A DNA stretch of 10,998 nucleotides from an uncultured Lachnospiraceae bacterium (GTDB taxonomy: Bacteria; Bacillota; Clostridia; Lachnospirales; Lachnospiraceae): contig CAJUCG010000108.1 of assembly GCA_910585065.1 (NCBI GenBank), positions 1 to 10,998 of the forward strand, given 5' to 3'. The notes under the pieces were generated by a model. That model made no database searches. It was not told the origin of the DNA and saw only the letters and a list, made by a program, of their open reading frames with translations. Below are positions 1-6,097 of the stretch, piece after piece. The number at the start of each line of letters is the position of its first letter. Within the stretch, counting starts at the first letter, position 1. The position numbers were made by a program, and so were the translations under genes.

Positions 1-531
1 GGATATGTGGTCTATGGCGGGATTATCGGCGGGGTGTTGGCAGGTTTTCTCTACTGCCGCAAAAAGAAGGCGAGTTTCCTAAAATATTTTGACTTGGTTA
101 TGCCTGCGGTCGCATTGGCACAGGGGTTAGGACGGCTCGGATGTTTTTTTGCGGGATGCTGTTATGGCAGAGAGACCGATGCATGGTATGGCATTACTTT
201 TCGCAATTCGAAATTTGCTCCGAACAATGTAAAACTTGTGCCGACACAGTTGATTTCATCGGCGGGGGACTTTTTGATCTGTGGGATCTTATTGCTCTAT
301 GCGAAAAGAAATCCTGTAAATGGGCGTGTGGCTTCAGCCTATCTTATTCTTTACGGTTTCGGGCGTTTCGGTGTGGAGTTTTTGCGCAATGACTACCGTG
401 GAAATATTGGCTGGATGTCCACTTCACAACTGATTTCTGTTGTGATTGTGGCGATCGGTGTGGCTTTGTATCTGATATTGCCAAAATTTTTAGAAAAGGA
501 GGAAGCCGGGGACGCAATTACATCAAAATAA
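1..531 (+). CDS. Lgt-like prolipoprotein diacylglyceryl transferase family membrane protein (5' end missing)
   Basis: Only the last 176 residues are in the window; the frame is open from base 1 and ends at TAA 529-531. The fragment is a polytopic membrane protein. Lgt-family marks are visible: a YGGIIGG segment near residues 5-11, GRLGCF at 44-49 followed by GCCYG at 52-56, VPTQLISS around 79-86, and a C-terminal LYGFGRFGVEFLRND stretch that corresponds to the conserved arginine region of Lgt. Lgt moves diacylglyceryl from phosphatidylglycerol to the lipobox cysteine of prolipoproteins at the outer face of the membrane. The match is to a divergent branch: the usual GR-x-G-NF-x-N-x-E signature has Cys and Ala-Gly-Cys in place of the Asn and Asn-x-Glu, and Tyr stands where E. 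coli Lgt has His103. Family membership is fairly safe; true Lgt activity is not. A DUF523 gene follows 17 bases later, probably in the same transcript. Confidence 0.8.
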   Translation, partial: GYVVYGGIIGGVLAGFLYCRKKKASFLKYFDLVMPAVALAQGLGRLGCFFAGCCYGRETDAWYGITFRNSKFAPNNVKLVPTQLISSAGDFLICGILLLYAKRNPVNGRVASAYLILYGFGRFGVEFLRNDYRGNIGWMSTSQLISVVIVAIGVALYLILPKFLEKEEAGDAITSK

Positions 532-548
532 AAATAAAGAGGGGAAAA

Positions 549-1010
549 ATGGAAAATCAGAAAAAGGAAAAAGTAATTGTCAGTGCCTGTCTGCTTGGAA
601 AAAACTGTAAATATAATGGTGGAAATAATTACAGTGAGAAAGTGGCACGCTATCTTGTGGACAAGGAAGTGATCTCGGTTTGTCCGGAAGTGATGGGGGG
701 ACTGCCAGTACCCCGCCCCCGTGTTGAGCTAATTGATGGAACAGCTATCAATGAAAACGGGGAGAATGTGGATGCATATTTTACTGCGGGGGTCGAGGCA
801 GTGCGAAAGAAGATAGAGAATCAGGAGATTGCTGCTGCCATTTTACAGCCGCGCTCCCCATCCTGTGGTGCGACGCAGATCTATGATGGCAGCTTTAGCG
901 GAAGGCTGATTTCTGGCGAGGGAAAACTCGCTAGGGTATTGCGCCAGGAGGGAATTATAGTGTTGGACGCAGCCGACTTAGAAAAGGGACTTTATTTTAC
1001 TGTGACCTGA
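549..1010 (+). CDS. DUF523 family protein (TudS-like, probable Fe-S cysteine protein)
   Basis: A 153-residue protein, close to the usual length for DUF523 single-domain proteins. The start ATG has a good ribosome binding site (GAGGGG, about 540-545). Conserved family motifs are all present: SACLLG with C14, then C20 and YNGG; VCPEVMGGLP with C45; PRPRVE at 55-60; and RSPSCG with C106, followed by IYDGSFSGR. The characterised relative is thiouracil desulfurase TudS, in which three of these cysteines hold a [4Fe-4S] cluster that removes sulfur from 2-thiouracil. By analogy this is a cytoplasmic desulfurase-like protein, but substrate and activity here are inference. It follows the Lgt-like gene by 17 bases. 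Its last 19 bases overlap the end of the convergent BIG2-domain gene on the other strand. Confidence 0.85.
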   Translation: MENQKKEKVIVSACLLGKNCKYNGGNNYSEKVARYLVDKEVISVCPEVMGGLPVPRPRVELIDGTAINENGENVDAYFTAGVEAVRKKIENQEIAAAILQPRSPSCGATQIYDGSFSGRLISGEGKLARVLRQEGIIVLDAADLEKGLYFTVT

Positions 1011-1546
1011 CATTGAAAAGTTTTTCCCTTTAGGGTAGCGCGAATTGTGGCACATCCTCTTTTTACAGCGCGAATTTTTCCCCTGCCGGATACCTTTACA
1101 ATATCTGGATTGCTACTTTGGTACTTTACGCCAAAACCAAAGAAAAAACCCTTGATGTAAATTCGCGCGGATTCGTTTACGTACATTGTGAGATTTTCTC
1201 TGTTTAATTTGGTGACATGGACAAGACAGCGGGTGGTCTTTTTTGTTTTTTGCTCTAAAGTGGCAGTGATCACCGTCTTTCCGCATTTGTGTGCGTAAAC
1301 TGTTCCGCCGGGAGTGACGGAGGCGATAAAAGGGACAGAACTTTTGCAGCTTAGGGTGGAGGGGAGTCCCCCCACTTTTAAGGTGTAGCTTTCTCCCGGT
1401 TCAAGCAGTATATAGCTTTTGGAAAAGTGTGGGGTAAAAGGAAAATGCCACTGGGTAAAAAAGAGCAATGGACGGCAGCGGGAGAGCAGAAATAAAAAAA
1501 ATACTGCCAAAAGCAGGTATTTTTTGTGGGATCTTTGCATGGACAT
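992..1546 (-). CDS. Small exported protein with two bacterial Ig-like (BIG2) domains
   Basis: A protein of 184 residues if translation begins at the ATG at 1546. The open frame extends to 1642, but that extension would run through the consensus promoter of the divergent gene at 1604-1632, so the internal start is preferred. AGGGA at 1563-1559 lies 12 bases upstream, which is a rather long spacing; the ATG at 1540 is another option. Residues 5-31 are a basic start followed by a hydrophobic segment, fitting a signal peptide or N-terminal anchor. The cysteine at 24 is preceded by LSR, which is a poor lipobox. Two BIG2-like beta domains follow, at about 45-111 and 118-183. The second has the typical pattern SSNPDIVKVSGRGKIRAV followed by a G-x-A-T-I motif. 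BIG2 domains are common in surface proteins of Firmicutes and often mediate adhesion or act as spacers. No catalytic domain is present, so the role is unknown. Confidence 0.75.
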   Translation of the reverse strand: MSMQRSHKKYLLLAVFFLFLLSRCRPLLFFTQWHFPFTPHFSKSYILLEPGESYTLKVGGLPSTLSCKSSVPFIASVTPGGTVYAHKCGKTVITATLEQKTKKTTRCLVHVTKLNRENLTMYVNESARIYIKGFFFGFGVKYQSSNPDIVKVSGRGKIRAVKRGCATIRATLKGKTFQCQVTVK

Positions 1547-1603
1547 AACAAAAATCATTCCCTGTTTTGATACGTTATATGGAATGGCAGAAAAACTTAT
1601 GCA

Positions 1604-1632
1604 TTGACACGCAAAAAAAACTGTAATATAAT
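1604..1632 (+). promoter_or_regulatory. Consensus housekeeping (sigma-A) promoter of the STAS/GHKL gene
   Basis: TTGACA at 1604-1609 and TATAAT at 1627-1632 are both perfect matches to the sigma-A consensus, separated by the ideal 17 bases. Transcription would start at about 1638-1639, leaving a leader of about 32 bases before the ATG at 1671. This is the best promoter visible in the window. It also argues against the long 5' extension of the divergent BIG2 gene. Confidence 0.88.
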
Positions 1633-1670
1633 GGTAGAACAAAAAATGGAACGACAGGTAGGTGAACGAT

Positions 1671-2522
1671 ATGATTCAAAAAATAATACCGATTCCGCTC
1701 AGCGTGCGCAGCAATTATAAAGGGTATTCCGATCTGTTGGAGATCTTTGACTGTTATGTAGAAAATGAAGGAGGATACCAGGAAATAATAATTGATTTTT
1801 GTGATAATATCTGCTTTGAAGCAAATATGCTTCCAATCATTGGTGCCTATGTCGAGTATGGTACCCGAAATTATCGGATTCTCAGCCGATATTATAATGA
1901 AAGTACATCCAAGATTCACCAGCTTTTTCTTCGAAATAATTTTATAAAGTCATGTTTTGGCGGAAGTTATAAGCCGCTGCCAAATGAAAATGCCATTTCG
2001 TTTCAAGTTTTTCATCCTGATGAGGTAAAGAAGTTTGCCATGTATCTTGAGGCGCAGCTTATGCGCTATTTTAGGGAAATGCAAAAGGCGGCAAAGCGGC
2101 GGTTAATTGCTTATATGCAGGGACTTTTTGAAAATGCCAGGGAACATGGGGAGTGTGAGAAGATCTATACCTGCGGACAATATTTTCCCTCAATGCGCAA
2201 GATGGATATTTCCATTGTAAATACGGGGACGACGATAAAAGAAAGTGTTTCCTTCTCGATGAGAAGATCGATGAGGCGGCTCCCTGATCACTGTATTGAG
2301 TGGGCACTAAAACCTGAACATTCCCTGAGTACGGGACTGTCCAAAGTATATGAATTTGTCTACCACAATAACGGGAAATTTCAGATAATTTCCGGAGATG
2401 AATTTTTGGAGCTGAATGAACAGATTTTGCGGATAGAAATACTCGACTACAGTTTTCCCGGCACGATCATCAATTTTGAGATAGATGAGAAAGATACGGA
2501 TTACGGACAAGATAATCTGTGA
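1671..2522 (+). CDS. STAS-like / GHKL-type ATPase-fold regulatory protein
   Basis: A protein of 283 residues. The ATG at 1671 is chosen over an in-frame GTG at 1662 because AGGTAGGTG (1656-1664) sits at proper distance only from the ATG. The C-terminal half has the layout of a histidine-kinase-like (GHKL) ATP-binding domain. An N box is visible as FENAREHG (153-160), and a G1-like box as SIVNTGTTI (181-189). A G2-like box reads STGLSKVYEFV (220-230) followed by NGKFQIISG, and the domain ends in FPGTIINFEI (262-271). The N-terminal part, around residues 35-75 (EIIIDFCDNICFEANMLP and following), resembles a STAS-type alpha/beta domain. No phospho-acceptor histidine domain or membrane segment is seen, so it is more like an anti-sigma/anti-anti-sigma type module than a classical sensor kinase. 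The G1 box has Asn184 where an adenine-binding Asp is usual, so ATP binding is uncertain. No partner gene lies next to it. Its target is unknown. Confidence 0.65.
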   Translation: MIQKIIPIPLSVRSNYKGYSDLLEIFDCYVENEGGYQEIIIDFCDNICFEANMLPIIGAYVEYGTRNYRILSRYYNESTSKIHQLFLRNNFIKSCFGGSYKPLPNENAISFQVFHPDEVKKFAMYLEAQLMRYFREMQKAAKRRLIAYMQGLFENAREHGECEKIYTCGQYFPSMRKMDISIVNTGTTIKESVSFSMRRSMRRLPDHCIEWALKPEHSLSTGLSKVYEFVYHNNGKFQIISGDEFLELNEQILRIEILDYSFPGTIINFEIDEKDTDYGQDNL

Positions 2523-2538
2523 TTTCTTTTCTTATCAG

Positions 2539-2568
2539 GCATAAATCCCTGAAAACGCCCGTACAATA
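2539..2568 (+). promoter_or_regulatory. Possible promoter before the carboxypeptidase-scpAB genes (weak; sigma-F-like or sigma-A)
   Basis: TACAAT at 2562-2567 could be a sigma-A -10 box, but no good -35 lies 16-18 bases upstream. The same region also fits the B. subtilis sigma-F pattern in part: GCATA at 2539-2543 matches the -35 (GYWTA), followed by 15 bases and CCGTACAATA, which has the AnAnTw part of the -10 but lacks the leading GG. B. subtilis dacF is a sigma-F gene, which makes the match worth noting, but short motifs like this arise easily by chance. Confidence 0.22.
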
Positions 2569-2597
2569 TGACAAGATTAGTTTAGGTGCGTGGTGAT

Positions 2598-3812
2598 ATG
2601 AAAATGGAAACAGCGCAGAGAGCAAAAGAAAAAAAAGGGGGAGGGCGACGCATCCTTGCCCTTTTCCTTATCCTGCTAAACATAAGCATTTCCCCGATGG
2701 TAAAAGTTGCCGCGGTGGAAGTCAAAGAGCCAAAACTGACAAGTGAGGCCTATGTGCTGATGGAGGGTTCTACTGGTGAGATTCTCTGTGAGAAGAATGC
2801 AACTAAGCAGATGCGCCCTGCCAGCATTACAAAAGTCATGACACTTTTGCTTATTTTTGAGGCGATCGAAAATGGCAAGATTAGCCTTACTGACGAGGTG
2901 CCTGTCAGCGAACATGCAGCTTCTATGGGCGGATCGCAGGTCTATTTAGAACCGTATGAAAAACAGCCTGTCGAGATCATGATCAAATGCATTTGCATTG
3001 CGAGTGCAAATGATGCGAGTGTTGCCATGGCGGAATTTCTAGCGGGTTCGGAGGAGGGGTTTGTCGCGCGAATGAATGAGCGGGCGGCGGAACTTGGCAT
3101 GGAAAATACGCATTTTATCAACTGTTACGGTCTGGACACAGAGGGACATTATTCCTGCGCGCTCGACGTGGCGAAAATGTCGAGGGAACTGATTATGAAA
3201 CATCCACAGATCAGCAATTATTCAACCGTGTGGATGGATACTTTTGTACATACAACGTCCAGAGGACAAACGGAGTTTGGATTGACAAACACAAATAAGT
3301 TAATTAAAACTTATCAGGGAATTACAGGATTAAAAACTGGTTCGACCGGATTGGCAAAGTACTGTCTTTCCGCGACAGCAAGGCGCGATAATATGGATCT
3401 GATTGCGGTGGTTATGGCGGCACCGGATACAAAGAGCCGCTTTAGAGAGGCGGCGGAACTTTTAAATTACGGTTTTGCGAACTATCAGCTCTACACTTTT
3501 GATTTTGCGGAAACCAAGCTTCTTGATGTGCCAGTAAAATCCGGGGTGAAAAAAGAAGTTGTCCTTAAACCCGCAGCGACATTCTCAACACTTTTTGGCA
3601 AGGACATCAAAAAAGATGGGGTGGAAATTTCATTTACCTATGAGAAGAATCTGTTTGCTCCGGTGGAGGCGGGAACCCCGGCAGGACGAGCGATTTTCTC
3701 TTACGAGGGCAGGGAACTTGGAGGGGTGGATTTAGTGACGGCGGAGTCCGTTCAAAAGGCAAAGTATTCGGATGTGCTGTTTACGGTCTGGAAGCAATAT
3801 TTTGGACGCTAG
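2598..3812 (+). CDS. D-alanyl-D-alanine carboxypeptidase, peptidase S11 (DacF/PBP5 type), copy 1
   Basis: A protein of 404 residues from ATG 2598 (AGGTG at 2584-2588 upstream; ATG 2604 and GTG 2586 are alternatives). It removes the terminal D-Ala from peptidoglycan pentapeptides outside the membrane. A basic N terminus and a hydrophobic stretch at about 18-39 form a signal peptide. All three penicillin-binding motifs are present: SITK at 76-79 with nucleophile Ser76, SAN at 136-138, and KTG at 246-248. After about residue 290 comes a PBP5-type C-terminal beta domain. The protein ends in a probable amphipathic membrane-anchor helix (around QKAKYSDVLFTVWKQYFG), so the enzyme appears complete. 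scpA follows after 27 bases and scpB after that, with no terminator between, so the three are probably co-transcribed. A second paralogue lies at 6864-8129. Confidence 0.93.
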   Translation: MKMETAQRAKEKKGGGRRILALFLILLNISISPMVKVAAVEVKEPKLTSEAYVLMEGSTGEILCEKNATKQMRPASITKVMTLLLIFEAIENGKISLTDEVPVSEHAASMGGSQVYLEPYEKQPVEIMIKCICIASANDASVAMAEFLAGSEEGFVARMNERAAELGMENTHFINCYGLDTEGHYSCALDVAKMSRELIMKHPQISNYSTVWMDTFVHTTSRGQTEFGLTNTNKLIKTYQGITGLKTGSTGLAKYCLSATARRDNMDLIAVVMAAPDTKSRFREAAELLNYGFANYQLYTFDFAETKLLDVPVKSGVKKEVVLKPAATFSTLFGKDIKKDGVEISFTYEKNLFAPVEAGTPAGRAIFSYEGRELGGVDLVTAESVQKAKYSDVLFTVWKQYFGR

Positions 3813-3839
3813 GATGCATAATTAAGATGGAGATAAGAT

Positions 3840-4601
3840 ATGGGAATACCAGTAAAATTAGAGGCGTTCGAGGGACCTCTCGATCTGCTGCTGCATTTGA
3901 TTGACAAAAATAAAATAAATATTTATGATATTCCCATTGTGCAGATTACCGAGCAGTATATGGACTATATCAGGCAGATGGAAAGAAAAAATCTCGATAT
4001 TATAAGCGAGTTTCTTGTGATGGCGGCAACACTTCTTAGAATCAAGTCAGAGATGCTTTTGCCCCGCGAGGTAAAGGAGGATGGGGAGGTGACCGATCCG
4101 AGAAAGGAGCTTGTGGAACGGCTGCTGGAATATAAAATGTATAAGTATATATCACAGGAATTAAAAGATCGCCAGATGGATGCCGCAATGCTATTGTTTA
4201 AGGAAAGCACGGTTCCAAAGGAGATCTTAGACTACAGGGAAGAAGTTCACGCAAAAGATCTTCTTGATGGTCTGACGCTTGCAAAACTGCACCTTATTTT
4301 TGAGTCGGTGTTAAAGCGTCAGACCGATAAGATCGATCCCATCCGCAGCCGTTTTGGAAAGATTGAACACGAGGAGATCAATCTCTCGGACAAAATCTTG
4401 CAGATTCAAGAATTTGGGATAAAACATCGGCATTTCAGCTTTCTCGGTTTATTGTCGGGTGCGCAGGATAAGATGGAGGTGATTGTGACATTTCTCGGCG
4501 TTTTGGAACTGATGAAAATGGGGAGAATTGCCATCTGTCAAAAGGAACTTTTCGAGGATATCGAGATCGATTATCTTGCGGATGAGGTGAAGGGACTCTA
4601 A
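3840..4601 (+). CDS. scpA: Segregation and condensation protein A
   Basis: A 253-residue kleisin subunit of the bacterial SMC condensin, acting on the nucleoid with SMC and ScpB to compact and separate chromosomes. The N terminus has the family signature FEGPLDLLLHLIDKNKI (10-26) followed by IYDIPIVQITEQYMDYI, and then the helical region with LLRIKSEMLLP (65-75) that forms the SMC-neck-binding bundle. The C-terminal part, from about 185, is the winged-helix region that binds the SMC head (VIVTFLGVLELMKMGRI). Length is normal for the family. ATG 3840 has GGAGA at 3829-3833 upstream. scpB follows after 18 bases, as in many Firmicutes, which supports the call. Confidence 0.96.
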   Translation: MGIPVKLEAFEGPLDLLLHLIDKNKINIYDIPIVQITEQYMDYIRQMERKNLDIISEFLVMAATLLRIKSEMLLPREVKEDGEVTDPRKELVERLLEYKMYKYISQELKDRQMDAAMLLFKESTVPKEILDYREEVHAKDLLDGLTLAKLHLIFESVLKRQTDKIDPIRSRFGKIEHEEINLSDKILQIQEFGIKHRHFSFLGLLSGAQDKMEVIVTFLGVLELMKMGRIAICQKELFEDIEIDYLADEVKGL

Positions 4602-4619
4602 ATCTTTGGGGGAAAATCA

Positions 4620-5195
4620 ATGGAGAGAAAGGAACTTGAGGCGGCGATCGAAGCCATTCTTTTTACGATGGGTGAGGCGGTGGAGGCAAGCCGAATTGCC
4701 ACTGCACTTTTAGTTGATGTGGGAGTGGTGCGCGAGGTAGTGCGAGGGATGATACAGCGTTATGAAAGGGAAGAACATGGCATCCAGATTATTGAGTTGG
4801 AGAATGCTTTTCAGATGTGTACAAAAGCATCCATGTATGAACATCTGATTAAGATTGCCCATGTTCCCAAAAAACATATTCTTACGGATGTTTTGTTAGA
4901 AACGCTTTCCATTATCGCGTACAAGCAGCCGATCACAAAGCAGGAGATTGAGGCGATCCGCGGGGTGAAAAGTGATCATGCGGTCAACAAGCTGATCGAG
5001 TATAATCTGGCCTGTGAGGTGGGGCGGATGGACGCGCCGGGACGACCGATTTTATTTGGGACAACAGAAGATTTTCTGCGCTGTTTCGGCATTTCCTCCC
5101 TGGAGGATCTGCCGGTGATCGAGCCGGAAAAACTGGAGGATTTTAAAATAGAAGCGGAGGAGGAAGTAAATCTTACGCTTACAATAGAACCATAG
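4620..5195 (+). CDS. scpB: Segregation and condensation protein B
   Basis: A 191-residue partner of ScpA in the SMC-ScpAB condensin complex, where a ScpB dimer binds the middle of the kleisin. Two winged-helix domains are visible. The first begins with EAAIEAILFTMGEAVEAS (about residues 7-24). The second spans about 95-170 and has the family signature LETLSIIAYKQPITKQEIEAIRG, followed by GRPILFGTTEDFLRCFGI. A glutamate-rich tail follows. The ribosome binding site is TTGGGGGAAAA just before ATG 4620, 18 bases after scpA. The TAG stop at 5193-5195 is part of the 5' arm of an intrinsic terminator, so this is probably the last gene of the carboxypeptidase-scpA-scpB transcript. Confidence 0.96.
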   Translation: MERKELEAAIEAILFTMGEAVEASRIATALLVDVGVVREVVRGMIQRYEREEHGIQIIELENAFQMCTKASMYEHLIKIAHVPKKHILTDVLLETLSIIAYKQPITKQEIEAIRGVKSDHAVNKLIEYNLACEVGRMDAPGRPILFGTTEDFLRCFGISSLEDLPVIEPEKLEDFKIEAEEEVNLTLTIEP

Positions 5196-5221
5196 GGGCG
5201 AATTTTATCGCCTCTTTTTTT
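5194..5221 (+). terminator. Intrinsic terminator after scpB
   Basis: AGGGGCGA (5194-5201) pairs with TCGCCTCT (5208-5215) in an 8-base-pair stem with one G-U pair. The loop is ATTTTA, and a run of T residues follows to 5221. The 5' arm starts within the scpB stop codon. It separates the scpAB transcript from the VTC/DUF4956 genes, so those need their own promoter. Confidence 0.88.
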
Positions 5222-5246
5222 GTACAAAAATTTTTCCTCCGATTCA

Positions 5247-5285
5247 TTTACACAAATCTTACAATTTTCTTACACAATTTGAACA
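5247..5285 (+). promoter_or_regulatory. PhoP/PhoB-like box: four direct repeats at 11-base spacing
   Basis: Hexamers TTTACA (5247-5252), CTTACA (5258-5263), CTTACA (5269-5274) and TGAACA (5280-5285) are separated by exactly 5 bases each. They therefore recur every 11 bases on one face of the helix. The known Bacillus subtilis PhoP site is TT(A/T/C)ACA repeated with about 5-base spacers. The first repeat matches that fully and the other three miss one base each. The array is followed by TATGAT (5297-5302) as a likely -10, with no good -35 at 17 bases, as expected for an activator-dependent promoter. With a start near 5309 the repeats span about -62 to -24, where PhoP-type activators bind. The next gene encodes a polyphosphate-polymerase-type enzyme, which agrees with phosphate control. 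The identity of the regulator is inference. Confidence 0.62.
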
Positions 5286-5296
5286 CAACCGAAAGG

Positions 5297-5302
5297 TATG
5301 AT
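5297..5302 (+). promoter_or_regulatory. Probable -10 element of the VTC/DUF4956 promoter
   Basis: TATGAT matches the sigma-A -10 consensus at five of six positions. It lies 11 bases after the last PhoP-like hexamer and 33 bases before the VTC start codon. No matching -35 is seen at 16-18 bases; TTGAAC at 5279-5284 is only 12 bases away. This fits a promoter that depends on an activator bound at the direct repeats. Confidence 0.5.
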
Positions 5303-5335
5303 AAGAATAGATACCAAAACAAAAGGAGAGTGGAT

Positions 5336-6097
5336 ATGGCAGCGAATTACATATTTAAACGGGTGGAAAAAAAATATATGCTAACGCCGGAGCAATATGA
5401 AAACTTTCTTAGCGCGATTGAACCACATATGGCGATGGATCAGTATGGTCTGTCAAAGATATGCAATCTTTATTTCGATACGGCGGACGATGTGCTGGTG
5501 CGGCGATCAAATGAAAAGCCAGTGTACAAGGAAAAAATGCGGCTGCGCAGTTACGGTGTACCGGGGGAAGAGGATATGGTATTTCTAGAACTGAAAAAGA
5601 AATATAGGGATGTGGTTTACAAACGCCGGATTGCTCTGCAGCTCTGCGAGGCGGAGGATTATCTCTTTCGCGGCATCTATCCCAAAGAGGGGAGTAAGGA
5701 GCAAAAAAAGACAGCGCAGTCTCAGATTTTAAGTGAGATCGACTATTTTATTCATTTTCATAAAACCATGCCCAAAATCTATATTGCCTATGACCGCACC
5801 GCATGGTACGGCAAGGAAGATAGTGAGTTCCGAATGACCTTTGACTCCCATATCCGAAGTCGCAGGGATCATTTAAGTCTTAGTTTCGGGGACGGGGCGG
5901 ACGAATTGTTTGACAGAGAATACAAACTCTTAGAGATCAAGGCAATTGGTGCATATCCGATGTGGTTGGTCAAAATTTTAGAAGACCTTGCCATCTACCC
6001 TATTTCCTTCTCTAAATATGGAACCATCTACAAAAAAGAAACCGAGCAGAAAAAAAGATTTGTGCAGAGGAGGAATGAATTTTGTTTACCAGTATAA
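5336..6097 (+). CDS. VTC-domain polyphosphate polymerase family protein
   Basis: A protein of 253 residues. ATG 5336 is chosen because AAAGGAGAG (5322-5330) lies just upstream; the open frame further 5' runs through the promoter. It matches the VTC domain, a triphosphate-tunnel fold known from the catalytic subunit Vtc4 of yeast, which makes polyphosphate from ATP. Tunnel-type motifs are visible: E11 and Y14 in VEKKYML, NLYFDT (44-49), K67/R69/R71 in EKMRLRSYG, and VFLELKKK (82-89). Further on are YKRRI (96-100), AYDRTAWYG (151-159), LLEIKAIGAYPMWL with E200 and K202, and SFSKYGTIY (224-232). The charged residues expected to line the tunnel therefore appear intact. No membrane segment is present, so it probably works on the cytoplasmic side with the DUF4956 membrane protein, whose gene overlaps this one. 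Actual product (polyphosphate or another phosphate polymer) is inferred from the family only. Confidence 0.85.
   Translation: MAANYIFKRVEKKYMLTPEQYENFLSAIEPHMAMDQYGLSKICNLYFDTADDVLVRRSNEKPVYKEKMRLRSYGVPGEEDMVFLELKKKYRDVVYKRRIALQLCEAEDYLFRGIYPKEGSKEQKKTAQSQILSEIDYFIHFHKTMPKIYIAYDRTAWYGKEDSEFRMTFDSHIRSRRDHLSLSFGDGADELFDREYKLLEIKAIGAYPMWLVKILEDLAIYPISFSKYGTIYKKETEQKKRFVQRRNEFCLPV
6068..6073 (+). promoter_or_regulatory. Ribosome binding site that sets a TTG start for the DUF4956 gene
   Basis: AGGAGG, inside the end of the VTC gene, lies 8 bases before TTG 6082, an ideal distance. The next in-frame ATG (6097) is 23 bases away from it. This is the main reason to annotate the TTG as the start. Confidence 0.75.

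Noticed and set aside
1547..1642. 5' extension of the minus-strand BIG2 gene to 1642
   Set aside because: It would cover the consensus divergent promoter at 1604-1632 and places an unlikely stretch before a good signal-peptide-like N terminus; no ribosome site supports it.
2535..2552. Small inverted repeat TCAGG/CCTGA between the GHKL and carboxypeptidase genes
   Set aside because: Only 5 base pairs with an 8-base loop and no T run; not a terminator and too short to claim as an operator.
5279..5335. Upstream extension of the VTC gene
   Set aside because: It overlaps the phased repeats and the -10 box, and the strong AAAGGAGAG site fits only ATG 5336.
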